In this document: one piece after another, positions 56,555 through 64,000 of the stretch | How positions within the stretch are numbered: position 1 is the first letter of the stretch | Layout: each line of letters begins with the position of its first letter | From: an uncultured Microbacteriaceae bacterium | GTDB taxonomy: Bacteria; Actinomycetota; Actinomycetes; Actinomycetales; Microbacteriaceae | NCBI GenBank assembly: GCA_937124545.1 | Contig: CAKZKU010000227.1 | Coordinates: forward strand, 20,753-84,752 | Direction of reading: 5' to 3' | DNA: 64,000 bases | Made by a program: the position numbers and the translations under genes | Notes under the pieces: generated by a model | What the model was told of the DNA's origin: nothing | The model's database searches: none | The model's input: only the letters and a program-made list of their open reading frames with translations

Positions 56555-57048
56555 GCGGCTTCCGAGCGAACCCGCTTCGAGAAGTTCCAGAGGCGGTCTT
56601 TCATGCCCCTTGCCTTGTGGGTAACGATGGTCTCGGGCTGCGGTATCTCCGCTGACGCAACGGGGAGCACGCGAATCAGGAGCGAACAGGCGAGGTCAGC
56701 GCACAGGTAGGTTCCGACAGAGGCACCCCGGGCACCTGCTTCGCCCGTTTTTGGAGCGGTAAACAAACTCACCTGGGGTGCGGGCTGGTGGGTGTGGCAG
56801 AGCACACACATGGCACTGCGCCCGCCCGGCATCGGGGAGGCGGCCGCGCGAACCATGAGACCCCACAGTTCGTCGCCCGCCCAAAACACAAGGTATCCGC
56901 GGGTCTTGTGGTGGGCATCGCGCCAGCCCAGAAATTCACGTTCTTCCCACACGGTTTCGTGCAAACCGGGGATGGTCATCACCTCGAGCTCGTCAGCCGA
57001 CATGTTGATCATGCTTGCTCGAATCATGTCTTCGGTTACCGCGCGCAT
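56551..57048 (-). CDS. FBP-domain (FusB/EF-G-binding-like) protein
   Basis: The 165-residue protein has an N-terminal EFLGWRD...RGYLVFWAGDELWGLMVRAA and a treble-clef-type zinc domain, MCVLCHTHQPAPQVSLFTAPK...GTYLCADLACSLLIR. The CxxC and CADLAC groups supply four ligands. The FBP C-terminal fold is shared with FusB-type proteins that free EF-G from stalled ribosomes; a translation role is inferred. TACACT (57060-57055) lies 6 nt before ATG 57048, so this is favoured over GTG 57051. Confidence 0.82.
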   Translation of the reverse strand: MRAVTEDMIRASMINMSADELEVMTIPGLHETVWEEREFLGWRDAHHKTRGYLVFWAGDELWGLMVRAAASPMPGGRSAMCVLCHTHQPAPQVSLFTAPKTGEAGARGASVGTYLCADLACSLLIRVLPVASAEIPQPETIVTHKARGMKDRLWNFSKRVRSEAA

Positions 57049-57077
57049 CACTTCAGTGTAGAACGGGTGTTAACGAC

Positions 57078-57109
57078 AGAGCGGGCCTGCCCGAAGGCAG
57101 ACCCGCTCT
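57078..57109 (-). terminator. Terminator after the cold-shock gene
   Basis: On the minus strand a 14-bp stem (57109-57096 with 57091-57078) closes on a C-UUCG-G tetraloop, one pair being G-U. GTCGTT follows. It lies between the cold-shock gene and the FBP gene. Confidence 0.85.
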
Positions 57110-57128
57110 GGTGCGTCTTGCAGGAAGA

Positions 57129-57332
57129 CTAGAGGGGGCGGATGTTCTCCGCCTGAGGGCCTTTTTGACCCTCGGTTACATCGAATTCGACCTTCTGGTT
57201 TTCTTCCAGTGAGCGGTAGCCGCTGGACTGGATTGCCGAGAAGTGTGCGAAAACGTCGGCCGAGCCATCATCAGGAGTGATGAAGCCATAGCCTTTGTCA
57301 CCGTTGAACCATTTAACGATTCCGGTTGTCAT
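57129..57332 (-). CDS. cspA: Cold-shock protein
   Basis: The 67-residue OB fold has [20 protein letters not shown] (RNP1), [10 protein letters not shown] (RNP2), [25 protein letters not shown]. It is a full-length single cold-shock domain that binds single-stranded RNA. ATG 57332 has AAGAGA upstream. The leader region is long (about 130-150 nt) and contains repeats, as in temperature-responsive csp genes. A strong terminator follows. Confidence 0.96.
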   Translation of the reverse strand: MTTGIVKWFNGDKGYGFITPDDGSADVFAHFSAIQSSGYRSLEENQKVEFDVTEGQKGPQAENIRPL

Positions 57333-57574
57333 TCTGTGTCTCTTTTCTTTGGTGCTGTGGTGCGCAGTTTCGACGCTCGAAACCAACGGTCGAAACTTCA
57401 GGGAACCCTGCCCCTTACGAGGTGCACTGCATCCAAAGACCCAGTAGGGAAATCCGTCTAACAAACGACATCTCCAGCGTAGCGGTACTGGAGCGGCAAA
57501 CCTAGTGCCGTTACCACTCAGTTACCAAGAGTTCAGCGCGGGTACAGTGGGGCAACTTTCTAAAAGGAGGCAAT
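57333..57574. promoter_or_regulatory. Divergent region between cold-shock and DUF427 genes, with csp leader
   Basis: For the minus strand, GTTTCGA-CGC-TCGAAAC (57367-57383) is a hairpin; a second TCGAAAC (57390-57396) can pair with the same arm, giving two alternative folds in the csp leader. On the plus strand AAAGGAGG precedes the GTG of DUF427 at 57575. Possible csp -10 sequences are weak. Confidence 0.35.
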
Positions 57575-58048
57575 GTGGAGAGAGAAACCGAGTCTGTGTG
57601 GGACTACCCGAGGCCTCCTCGCCTTGAACACACCAGCGATCGGATTGTGGTCACCCACCGCGGTGTTGTGATTGCCGACACCAAAGCCCCCCTGCGGGTC
57701 CTCGAGACCTCTCACCCGCCGACGTACTACGTGCCGTTTTCTGATGTCGACATGTCCGTGATAGAGCCGGTTGAGGGCGCCAGCATGTGCGAGTGGAAAG
57801 GGGTTGCCAAGTACGGCGACATCGTCGTCGGAGGGGACCGCCTTTCCCGCGTGGCCTGGTGGTACCCCACCCCCACCCCAGGGTTTGCTGACATCGTTGA
57901 TCACTTGGCGCTTTACCCCGGGCGCGTGGAGCACTGCACTGTGAACGGCGAAGTAGTGACTGCGCAGGAGGGTGATTTTTATGGCGGGTGGATTACCTCG
58001 TGGGTGAAAGGGCCCTTTAAGGGGGCGCCCGGCACATGGGGTTGGTAG
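57575..58048 (+). CDS. DUF427 family protein
   Basis: The 157-residue protein has two beta-rich segments: RIVVTHRGVVIADTKAPLRVLETSHPPTYYVPFSDV and CEWKGVAKYGDIVVGGDRLSRVAWWYPTPTPGFADIVDHLALYP. The SHPPTYYVP and CEWKG-A-Y patterns are those of DUF427 (a small all-beta domain, no proven activity). The GTG at 57575 has AAAGGAGG 6 nt upstream. The GNAT gene follows 18 nt later. Confidence 0.88.
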   Translation: MERETESVWDYPRPPRLEHTSDRIVVTHRGVVIADTKAPLRVLETSHPPTYYVPFSDVDMSVIEPVEGASMCEWKGVAKYGDIVVGGDRLSRVAWWYPTPTPGFADIVDHLALYPGRVEHCTVNGEVVTAQEGDFYGGWITSWVKGPFKGAPGTWGW

Positions 58049-58066
58049 TCCTGGCAAGATAGGGGC

Positions 58067-58570
58067 GTGACGACCTTCGCTGACCTCGATTCCCCACACC
58101 TCGACGCTGTGGTGGAAATCAACAATGCCGGGTACCCCGCTGTCCCGCCCACCACACGTGCAGAGTTGGAACAACTCGCCAAGGTCTGCTCTCTTGCCTG
58201 GGTTGTGTTGGATGATGCTGGTGAGGTGGCCGGGTTCGTGATGGCAGTGGACCCCGGAGCGGACTACGACAGCGAAAACTATCGCTACTTCGAATCCCAC
58301 TACCGCAACCACCTCTACATCGACCGCGTGGTTCTGAGCGATTCCCTTCGAGGGCAGGGTGTCGGGACCACGCTTTACGCACAAGTTTTTGAACACGCCA
58401 CACAAGCTGGTCGCGACTTTGTGACCTGCGAAGTAAACCTGGAGCCCCCGAATCCAGGCTCCCTGCGCTTTCACCACCGCCAAGGATTCGAAGATGTATC
58501 GACCCAGGCGACTAAGGGTGGATCAGTGGTGGTGCAACTATTAGCGGCACCATTGGGAGCTGTTAGCTGA
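58067..58570 (+). CDS. GNAT-family N-acetyltransferase
   Basis: The 167 residues show the acetyl-CoA site VVLSDSLRGQGVGTTLYAQVFEHA (RGQGVG), preceded by GEVAGFVMAVDPG. They end with CEVNLEPPNPGSLRFHHRQGFEDV, a typical GNAT C-terminal strand-helix. The acceptor is unknown. CAAGAT (58055-58060) lies 6 nt before the GTG, a weaker member of the leaderless pattern. The glycosyltransferase begins 1 nt after the stop. Confidence 0.85.
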   Translation: MTTFADLDSPHLDAVVEINNAGYPAVPPTTRAELEQLAKVCSLAWVVLDDAGEVAGFVMAVDPGADYDSENYRYFESHYRNHLYIDRVVLSDSLRGQGVGTTLYAQVFEHATQAGRDFVTCEVNLEPPNPGSLRFHHRQGFEDVSTQATKGGSVVVQLLAAPLGAVS

Positions 58571-58571
58571 C

Positions 58572-59399
58572 ATGGCAGCCTCCATCCCCACACCCACCGT
58601 GGGCATCGTCATTCCCGCGTATAACGAAGAATCCACGATTCGATCCTGCGTGCTTGCGGCCCTGAATCAGACGGTCCAAGCCCACGAAATCATCGTGGTG
58701 GACAACATGTCGACCGACTTGACCCCGGCAATATTGGCGGAGCTCGCCGCGGACTTCCCTGATGCGCCGCTTCGGTTATTGCGCCAAGACCGGGAGCAGG
58801 GAATCACCCCCACCCGGAATATGGGGTTTGACGCCGTCACCGCAGACGTGATCGGACGTATTGATTCCGACTCAGTGCTCGAGCCCAACTGGGTAGAAGC
58901 CACCGGGGCGTTGTTTCGCGATGCCTCGGTTCACGCAGCTACCGGTCCCGTCACCTATTACGACATGCCCCTTCGGCGTTACATGGCTTTGGCGGATGAT
59001 TCCGCCAGAAAAGCGATCTCGCGTTTGGTCAAGCAGTATCACTTCTTGTTCGGCACCAACATGGCGTTGCGGAGAACCGCATGGGAGGCCGTCCGAGAAA
59101 GTATCTGTCTGGATGCAGATCTGCAGATGTTTGAAGACATCGACCTCTCGGTACATCTGTATGACGACGGTTATTCGATTGTGTACGCCCCGGACATGGT
59201 GGTGGGGATGAGCGCTCGTCGCCTCGACGACTCGCCCAAAGACTTCTTGGCCTACATCAAGCGTTTCGACACCACATACAACCACCACGGGTTGCGCAAA
59301 AAGCGCTTGCGGATACCGCAGTGGGCCTACCTGGGGGTGTATCCCATTGCCAAGAGCCTCCGCTGGACTCTGAAAATACGCGAAGCGAGAAAAGCGTAG
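58572..59399 (+). CDS. Family 2 glycosyltransferase
   Basis: The 275-residue GT-A enzyme has VGIVIPAYNEESTIRSCVLAAL, EIIVVDNMSTD, the metal-binding-type GRIDSDSVLEPNWVEA, the acceptor-side GTNMALRRTAW, and FEDIDLSVHL. It lacks clear membrane helices. It probably moves a sugar onto a lipid or protein in the envelope. The ATG lies 1 nt after the GNAT stop. Its own stop codon TAG is the start of the TAGACT -10 of the next transcript. Confidence 0.85.
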   Translation: MAASIPTPTVGIVIPAYNEESTIRSCVLAALNQTVQAHEIIVVDNMSTDLTPAILAELAADFPDAPLRLLRQDREQGITPTRNMGFDAVTADVIGRIDSDSVLEPNWVEATGALFRDASVHAATGPVTYYDMPLRRYMALADDSARKAISRLVKQYHFLFGTNMALRRTAWEAVRESICLDADLQMFEDIDLSVHLYDDGYSIVYAPDMVVGMSARRLDDSPKDFLAYIKRFDTTYNHHGLRKKRLRIPQWAYLGVYPIAKSLRWTLKIREARKA

Positions 59400-59499
59400 A
59401 CTGAGCGCGAACACGGGAGTCCGTTAGTGGACTGAGAGGAAACCGCAAGGTTTCGACCGTCGAACCTGATCTGGGTCATGCCAGCGAAGGGAGGACATC
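59397..59499 (+). promoter_or_regulatory. TPP riboswitch (THI-box) with promoter
   Basis: TAGACT at 59397-59402 is the -10 and overlaps the glycosyltransferase stop, so transcription starts near 59409. The aptamer has the diagnostic CTGAGAGG (59434-59441), a P3 stem closed by GCAA (AAACC-GCAA-GGTTT), and the core CCTGATCTGGGTCATGCCAG (59465-59484) followed by CGAAGGGA. The thiamine transporter gene follows. Confidence 0.92.
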
Positions 59500-59505
59500 T
59501 CACCC

Positions 59506-59535
59506 CGTGCCCCATTCCCTCAAAGGAAAGGCACG
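59506..59535 (+). promoter_or_regulatory. Ribosome-site-sequestering hairpin of the TPP riboswitch
   Basis: CGTGCC (59506-59511) pairs with GGCACG (59530-59535) and TTCC (59515-59518) with GGAA (59525-59528), enclosing the AAAGGAAAGG ribosome site of thiB. The TCCCT in this hairpin could instead pair with AGGGA at the aptamer's 3' end (about 59487-59491), giving a translational switch. Confidence 0.7.
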
Positions 59536-59537
59536 AA

Positions 59538-60491
59538 ATGAAAAAAATAGCTCTATTGGCGATCGCCGTACTCAGCCTCGCTGGGTGTCAAACACCAGAG
59601 AACACGCTGGTTCGTGTCGCGGCCCACGATTCGTTCGTGATCAGCGAAGAACTGGTGGCACAGTTTGAATCCGACACGGGTTATGAACTTGAAATTCTGC
59701 GCCAAGGCGACACCGGCTCGCTCACCAACCAGCTGGTGTTGACCAAGCGGGCCCCGGTGGCCGACGCGTTCTTTGGCGTGGACAACACGTTTTTAGGTCG
59801 CGCAGAAACGGAGGGCGTAGTCAAGGGGGACGCGGTGGCGATCGACTACTCCGATGTGTGCTTCAACTACGACATCGCCTGGTTCCAGGAACAAGGGATA
59901 ACCCCGCCCCAACGCTGGCGTGACCTCGTGAATGAGGACTACGCGGATCTCACGGTCATCACTAACCCAAACTTCTCCTCACCGGGTCTCGCGTTCCTCG
60001 CCTCTACCCATGCCGCTTTTGAAGCGCCCGGGGAGCTCACCCAGTTTTGGGAAGATTTGAGGGACAACGGGGTGAAGGTGGCTGGGTCCTGGGAGGACGC
60101 CTACTTTTCGGACTTCACCCGCTACGGCGGTAGCAGACCGATTGTTCTGAGCTACGCCTCCTCGCCTGCCGCCGAAGTAAACGAAGACGGCTCCGCCGGT
60201 TCTGCAGCACTGCTGGTGGAATGCTTCCGACAAACGGAATTTGCCGGTGTGGTGGCAGGTTCCGCCAATGAAGCGGGCGCACAGGTGTTTGTCGACTTCT
60301 TGCGAAGCCCCGAGTTTCAAGCCTCCGTGCCGGAATCCATGTATGTCTACCCCGCGGTAGAGGGAGTCGCTGTCCCGGAGAGCTGGGCGCAGTTTGCGAC
60401 CCCGGCAACCTCCACGCTGGGAGAGGACCTTGATATCAACGCCTTTCGGGACACCTGGTTAGGGGACTGGTCAGAAGTCTTTGATGGCTAG
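59538..60491 (+). CDS. thiB: Thiamine ABC transporter substrate-binding lipoprotein
   Basis: The 317-residue product has a lipoprotein signal with Cys17 in LAGC. The periplasmic-binding fold of the thiamine/spermidine-type group follows: VRVAAHDSFVISEELVAQFE, GDTGSLTNQLVLTKRAPVADAFFGVDNTFL, YSDVCFNYD, and the C-terminal YPAVEGVAVPE. It binds thiamine (or its phosphates) outside the membrane. ATG 59538 is chosen; an in-frame codon at 59478 lies inside the riboswitch. The stop overlaps the thiP start by 8 nt. Confidence 0.92.
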   Translation: MKKIALLAIAVLSLAGCQTPENTLVRVAAHDSFVISEELVAQFESDTGYELEILRQGDTGSLTNQLVLTKRAPVADAFFGVDNTFLGRAETEGVVKGDAVAIDYSDVCFNYDIAWFQEQGITPPQRWRDLVNEDYADLTVITNPNFSSPGLAFLASTHAAFEAPGELTQFWEDLRDNGVKVAGSWEDAYFSDFTRYGGSRPIVLSYASSPAAEVNEDGSAGSAALLVECFRQTEFAGVVAGSANEAGAQVFVDFLRSPEFQASVPESMYVYPAVEGVAVPESWAQFATPATSTLGEDLDINAFRDTWLGDWSEVFDG

Positions 60492-61899
60492 TTGGGAGCC
60501 ACTGGCCACCACAGCGCTGATTGCGCTCGCCAGTGCGGTGGCTTCACTGGCCGTCGGGTACCCGCTGGGCTACTGGTTAGCCACCCTCCGCAGGTTGCGG
60601 AGGGTGGTCACCGGGGTGCTCTTGGTGCCCTTCTTGTTGCCCGCTTTTCTCGTGGGCCTGGCGATACGGCCGCTTCTTGGCAATGCTCTCGCGAGCGAGG
60701 GTCTTGCCCTGATCGCCATTATCGGTGCGCATGTTGTGATGAACGCGGGCTTCCTGGCCATTGTGACGGCGGCCTCGCTAACGTCCCGCGACCAATACGA
60801 AGCGGCACTGCTCGATGGTGCCACCGAGCGTCAGATTCGTTGGCGGGTTCAATGGCCGCAACAGCTGCCCGCACTCAGCGCCGCCGCGCTCTTGGTCGCG
60901 CTTTATTCAGCAACCAGTTATGGGCTTGTCATCACCTTGGGCGGGGGATCGGTGGAGACACTCGAAACCCAAATCGCTCGGGCGGCCCTTCAAAACCTTG
61001 ACCTTCCTTTGGCGGCGACTCTGGCGGGGTTGCAAACCCTCCTCACACTGGGGTTCTTCTTGGCTGCCAGGCGGGCGGGCGCCACGCCCACCGTTCTGTT
61101 TGGCGAGGGTGACGCGTTTGCAGGCACTTCGCGGTGGGGTGGTGCCCTCGGCTTTGGCGTGATCGGGATAATCGTGTGGATTATCGGAGGAGTTTTTGCG
61201 CGTGCGCTGCTCGCCGGGGGTGGGCTATTCGAGAACATCACCAATTTGGCGGGTCGAGGCACGCGCGACATTTTGAACCTCAGTGTCGCTGAGGCACTGG
61301 GTAACTCGCTGCGCACCCTGCTGATAGCGGCGACACTGTCGCTGGCGATGGCCTGGTTGCTCTCCCGCAGGCGAGTGGGACTACTTGTGTTGCTGCCCAT
61401 CGGGATTTCGCCGGTGGTGTTCGGGCTCGCCGCACTCGTGATCTCTGGGTACTTGCCTTTGGGCGTTGCTGGCAGTTGGTTGTTGCTCCCTCTGGTTCAG
61501 GCGGTTTTTCTTACGCCGCTGGCTTTCCAGGTGTTAGCGCCAGCGCGGCGGGCGCTCTCCTCCGACATCCTGGAGGCAGCGGCCCTCGATGGGGCGGGGC
61601 GCGGCCAGACGCTCTGGCATATTGAACTGCCCTCGCTGGCCAAACCCTTGGCGGTGGCGACCGCTCTGGTGAGTGTGGCGTCGCTGGGGGAATTTGGCGC
61701 TGCAAGCTTTCTTGCCTACGGGTCCCAGGAAACGCTGCCGCTGGTGATGTTTCGGTTGATGTCGCGCCCCGGGGGAGACAACCTGGGAATGGCAATGGCG
61801 GCGGCAAGCTTATTTATTTTTGTCGCTTTTGCGGTGGTGTGGGCGGTGTCCTCCCTGCGCGAGAACACCGCCGTTCCGGAGGAGTCGACGCGTGCCTGA
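60484..61899 (+). CDS. thiP: Thiamine ABC transporter permease
   Basis: The 471-residue membrane protein has about 12 helices in two fused permease halves. The EAA-type cytoplasmic loops are YEAALLDGATERQIRWRVQWPQ and LEAAALDGAGRGQTLWHIELPSL, which contact the ATPase. This double-length design is characteristic of ThiP. ATG 60484 follows TTG 60481 within the same frame. The ATPase ThiQ is not adjacent: the next gene is a kinase-like P-loop protein. Confidence 0.92.
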   Translation: MASWEPLATTALIALASAVASLAVGYPLGYWLATLRRLRRVVTGVLLVPFLLPAFLVGLAIRPLLGNALASEGLALIAIIGAHVVMNAGFLAIVTAASLTSRDQYEAALLDGATERQIRWRVQWPQQLPALSAAALLVALYSATSYGLVITLGGGSVETLETQIARAALQNLDLPLAATLAGLQTLLTLGFFLAARRAGATPTVLFGEGDAFAGTSRWGGALGFGVIGIIVWIIGGVFARALLAGGGLFENITNLAGRGTRDILNLSVAEALGNSLRTLLIAATLSLAMAWLLSRRRVGLLVLLPIGISPVVFGLAALVISGYLPLGVAGSWLLLPLVQAVFLTPLAFQVLAPARRALSSDILEAAALDGAGRGQTLWHIELPSLAKPLAVATALVSVASLGEFGAASFLAYGSQETLPLVMFRLMSRPGGDNLGMAMAAASLFIFVAFAVVWAVSSLRENTAVPEESTRA

Positions 61900-62377
61900 G
61901 TCTTCGATTGTGTTGGTGGATGGGCGCTCGGGTGCTGGCAAAACCGAGTTTGCGCGCGAGCTGGGCGACAGTAGCGGTGCTCTGGTGGTCAGTATCGACG
62001 AGGTTTACCCGGGATGGGACGGACTGGATGCTGGTAGCGCCCACATCTACCGCTTCCTTCTGCTTCCACTGCGACAGGGACAGCCTGGTGGGTATCGGCG
62101 GTGGGATTGGCGAGAGTCATCCCCGGGTGAATGGAGAGAGGTCCTTCCGGGGACACCGCTGGTTATCGAGGGGTGTGGGGCGATCAGAAGTGACGCTTCA
62201 GCGGCCGCGACAGAAACCGTGTGGCTCGAGTGCCCAGCAGATACACGGTGGGAGCGGGCCATGGCCCGGGATGGCGAAATGTATCGGCCCCAATGGGAGC
62301 GTTGGGCGCGACAAGAGGAGCGTTTCCTGCGCCTGCACCGCTCTGACGAGCGGGCTGACCGCATATTTTTGGGGTGA
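61892..62377 (+). CDS. Small P-loop kinase-like protein
   Basis: The 161-residue protein begins IVLVDGRSGAGKTEFARELG (Walker A). It has a DEVYPGWDGL segment like the Walker B/acceptor region of nucleoside or uridine kinases, LVIEGCGAI, and a lid-like R-rich helix near the end. It lacks an ABC signature (LSGGQ), so it is not ThiQ. It overlaps thiP by 8 nt, with GGAGGAG as ribosome site, so it is in the thiamine-responsive operon. A role with thiamine or its precursors is only suggested by position. Its stop overlaps the tRNA-His 3' end. Confidence 0.72.
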   Translation: MPESSIVLVDGRSGAGKTEFARELGDSSGALVVSIDEVYPGWDGLDAGSAHIYRFLLLPLRQGQPGGYRRWDWRESSPGEWREVLPGTPLVIEGCGAIRSDASAAATETVWLECPADTRWERAMARDGEMYRPQWERWARQEERFLRLHRSDERADRIFLG

Positions 62378-62446
62378 GTAACGGGGCTTGAACCCGCGAC
62401 CTCCTGGACCACAACCAGGCGCTCTACCAACTGAGCTATACCCACC
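62373..62446 (-). tRNA. tRNA-His (anticodon GTG)
   Basis: On the minus strand the acceptor GTGGGTA/TACTCAC (one G-U) closes, with the D-stem region TAGCTCAGTTGGTAGAGC, anticodon stem CCTGG/CCAGG around TTGTGGT, and T arm CGGGTTCAAGCCCCG. A G sits at -1 and C at 73, the histidine identity pair. CCA is not encoded. The 3' end overlaps the stop of the convergent P-loop gene by 5 nt. Confidence 0.95.
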
Positions 62447-62482
62447 GCGACCGCGGGAAGACCCGCGGGCGCTTTTAGTGTA

Positions 62483-63106
62483 TTACAGCTGGCTGTCCCA
62501 CTGCGCCGTAACGGTGGCGGCTAACTCGGTGAGATCCTTTTTGGCCATTCCTGGCGCTGGCTGGAAGACGGCTGCCCGGTAGTACTGCAGTTCACGGATG
62601 GATTCGCGAATGTCGGCGAGGGCGCGGTGCCCTCCGTTTTTGGTTGGCGCCAGGAAATATGAGGGTGGCAGCCACCGTTTTGCCAGCTCCTTAATGGTGG
62701 AGACATCGATGTTCCGGTAGTGCAGGTGTTCGTGAACGCGTGGCATTTCCTTATGGATGAACACCCGATCGGTGCCGATCGTGTTTCCCGCCATTGGCGC
62801 GAGCCCGGCCTCCGGCACCAGGGAGGTGATGTAGTCGTACACCAGACCCTCTGCGTCCTCAAGACTGTGGCCTTGAGGAATTTCGTCAATGAGCCCGCTG
62901 TCAGTGTGCATTTGGCGGACAAAATCTCCCATGCCCGAAAGCGCGGTGTCGGAGGGTTTGATGACCACCTGAAAACCTGCGTCCATCACAGTGAGCTCGT
63001 AGTCGGTGATGACGACAGCCACTTCCACCAGCTCGTCGCGGGAGGGGTCAAGGCCCGTCATTTCGCAATCAATCCAGACCAGGCGGTCGTTACTGGTGCT
63101 CACCAT
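62483..63106 (-). CDS. orn: Oligoribonuclease
   Basis: This DEDDh 3'-5' exonuclease degrades dinucleotides and pGpG. The 207 residues have LVWIDCEMTGLDPSRDELVEVAVVITD (motif I), MAGNTIGTDRVF (II), and HRALADIRESIREL (III with the catalytic His). TAGACT (63118-63113) lies exactly 6 nt before ATG 63106. The last residues are QWDSQL. It is close to tRNA-His, as is often seen in actinobacteria. Confidence 0.96.
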   Translation of the reverse strand: MVSTSNDRLVWIDCEMTGLDPSRDELVEVAVVITDYELTVMDAGFQVVIKPSDTALSGMGDFVRQMHTDSGLIDEIPQGHSLEDAEGLVYDYITSLVPEAGLAPMAGNTIGTDRVFIHKEMPRVHEHLHYRNIDVSTIKELAKRWLPPSYFLAPTKNGGHRALADIRESIRELQYYRAAVFQPAPGMAKKDLTELAATVTAQWDSQL

Positions 63107-63254
63107 TTGGCGAGTCTAGCGCCCAGAGTGAACGGGAGGCAGGGTGGACGAGGTTCCAAATTCTTAGGGAACCCATAGACAAATTGCAGTCGTTCCATAG
63201 AGTTTCGCTGACATACTGAGGTCTTCAAGCCTCAACAAGGAGCCCATAAGCGCT

Positions 63255-64000
63255 GTGAAAACCAGAACTAAAGTCATTACCGGTATCGCTATCGGAGCCG
63301 TCGTTATTGCCGGTGGAGCCGGTATTGCGGTGGGGTTAACTTCCGGCGAGGAAACCACCGTTCTTACCGAAGAGGTAGCTGTTCGCGATGTGGATGTCAC
63401 CGTCGCGGCATCGGGCACGGTGTCACCAGCTGTTGAATTCGGCCTTCAGTTCCCAGGCGCTGCTGCAGCGACTCTCGCATCGGTGAGTGTTGAGGTTGGA
63501 GACACGGTAGAGGCAGGCGCTGTTCTTGCTAAAATCGAGACCGCTGGACTCGAAGCCGCTGTGACCGGCGCTCAAGCCTCCGTCGCGGCTGCTCGCTCGA
63601 GTATCGCCAACGCGGAAACGACCGCCGACCAGGCTCGCCAGGCAATTTCTGCCGCGGACCAGGCGATTACCGCTGCTGAGCTGGCAATCGAAAACGTCGT
63701 CGATGAATATCCCGCTACTTCCTACCCACACCCCAATGAGTCTCTGGCGCTTCTGAACGCGCAAAAGCAAAAGGTCACCGCAGAAGCATCCCTCGAGACA
63801 GCTCGGCGCCAGCTCGAGGCTTATTACCCACTGAAGGCTTCCGCAGAAGCGTCGTTGCGTTCTGCACTCGATTCGCTCGAGTCCGCGCAGGCTGACCTTT
63901 CACGCGCAACAATGACAGCCCCAGTGGCTTCGACCGTTATCGCGGTTGCCTCGCAGGTGGGTGAGCCCATCGGCACCACCAGTGTTGGCGTCAACGGCAC
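63255..64000 (+). CDS. HlyD/MacA-type periplasmic adaptor, N-terminal part (runs off the right edge)
   Basis: About 248 codons are present. A basic start and membrane anchor (TGIAIGAVVIAGGAGIAVGL) are followed by a lipoyl-type half-motif (VSVEVGDTVEAGAVLAKIET). A coiled-coil hairpin rich in Ala/Gln (AAVTGAQASVAAARSSI...ADQARQAISAADQAI) comes next, then the second half-motif ATMTAPVASTVIAVASQVGEPIG. This is the order of tripartite-type membrane fusion proteins working with ABC or RND exporters; in a one-membrane actinobacterium it pairs with an ABC transporter. GTG 63255 has AAGGAG about 11 nt upstream. Confidence 0.85.
   Translation, partial: MKTRTKVITGIAIGAVVIAGGAGIAVGLTSGEETTVLTEEVAVRDVDVTVAASGTVSPAVEFGLQFPGAAAATLASVSVEVGDTVEAGAVLAKIETAGLEAAVTGAQASVAAARSSIANAETTADQARQAISAADQAITAAELAIENVVDEYPATSYPHPNESLALLNAQKQKVTAEASLETARRQLEAYYPLKASAEASLRSALDSLESAQADLSRATMTAPVASTVIAVASQVGEPIGTTSVGVNG

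Noticed and set aside
61892..62377. The P-loop gene as the thiamine ATPase ThiQ
   Set aside because: It is too short (161 residues) and lacks the ABC signature, Q-loop and H-loop.

Overview
The window is about 64 kb of dense, high-GC (roughly 60% by eye) actinobacterial chromosome. The gene content and many syntenic blocks (tsf-pyrH-frr-cdsA, dxr-rip-ispG-proS-nusA-ylxR-infB-rbfA, rpsO-pnp-M16 protease, ligA-gatCAB), the DUF3039/pncB pair, DivIVA-type polar growth proteins and a proton-pumping rhodopsin point to a small-genome aquatic member of the Microbacteriaceae. A Pontimonas/Aquiluna-like lineage is my inference and is not proven by the sequence. No insertion sequences, prophage, CRISPR array or rRNA are visible. 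There is one tRNA (His) and one riboswitch (TPP).

Layout. 1-3.3 kb: edge of a TetR-like regulator, a lipoprotein and PKD-domain secreted pair, and a membrane-anchored HtrA protease. 3.2-9.0 kb: DUF3039 and pncB leftward, then murL-murD2-rph-rdgB rightward; the murL-murD2 pair sits where glutamate racemase (murI) is usually found. 9.0-13.5 kb: rpsB-tsf, then pyrH-frr-cdsA. 13.5-19.8 kb: DivIVA-domain protein, secreted transglycosylase-like protein, small zinc protein, hydrolase, long coiled-coil polarity protein, large membrane protein and a CnoX-like co-chaperone. 19.8-32.2 kb: cysteine desulfurase, mnmA, the isoprenoid genes dxr and ispG around a site-2 protease, proS, nusA, ylxR, infB and rbfA. 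32.3-42.1 kb: uridine phosphorylase, mutY, an NAD-binding DUF2867 protein, an SNF2-type helicase, Pr6Pr membrane protein, NUDIX, J-domain/NERD-like protein, TM0106-type nuclease and a glutaredoxin. 42.2-50 kb: aspA, rpsO, pnp, rhodopsin, M16 protease and a histidine phosphatase. 50-57.3 kb: ligA, gatCAB, a hydrolase, an FBP-domain protein and a cold-shock protein. 57.5-64 kb: DUF427, GNAT, a glycosyltransferase, the TPP-riboswitch-controlled thiamine transporter, a P-loop kinase-like protein, tRNA-His, orn, and the start of an HlyD-type adaptor.

How it works together. Most of the window is core information processing (ribosome, translation factors, RNA decay) and envelope growth. Energy and uptake add-ons are the rhodopsin, inserted between pnp and the M16 protease, and the ThiB-ThiP importer. 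A recurrent regulatory feature is a TANNNT-like hexamer ending exactly 6 nt before the start codon at 16 genes, which fits widespread leaderless transcription. The most biologically notable locus is murL-murD2: it predicts that D-glutamate enters peptidoglycan by epimerising the already attached L-Glu rather than through a free D-Glu pool.
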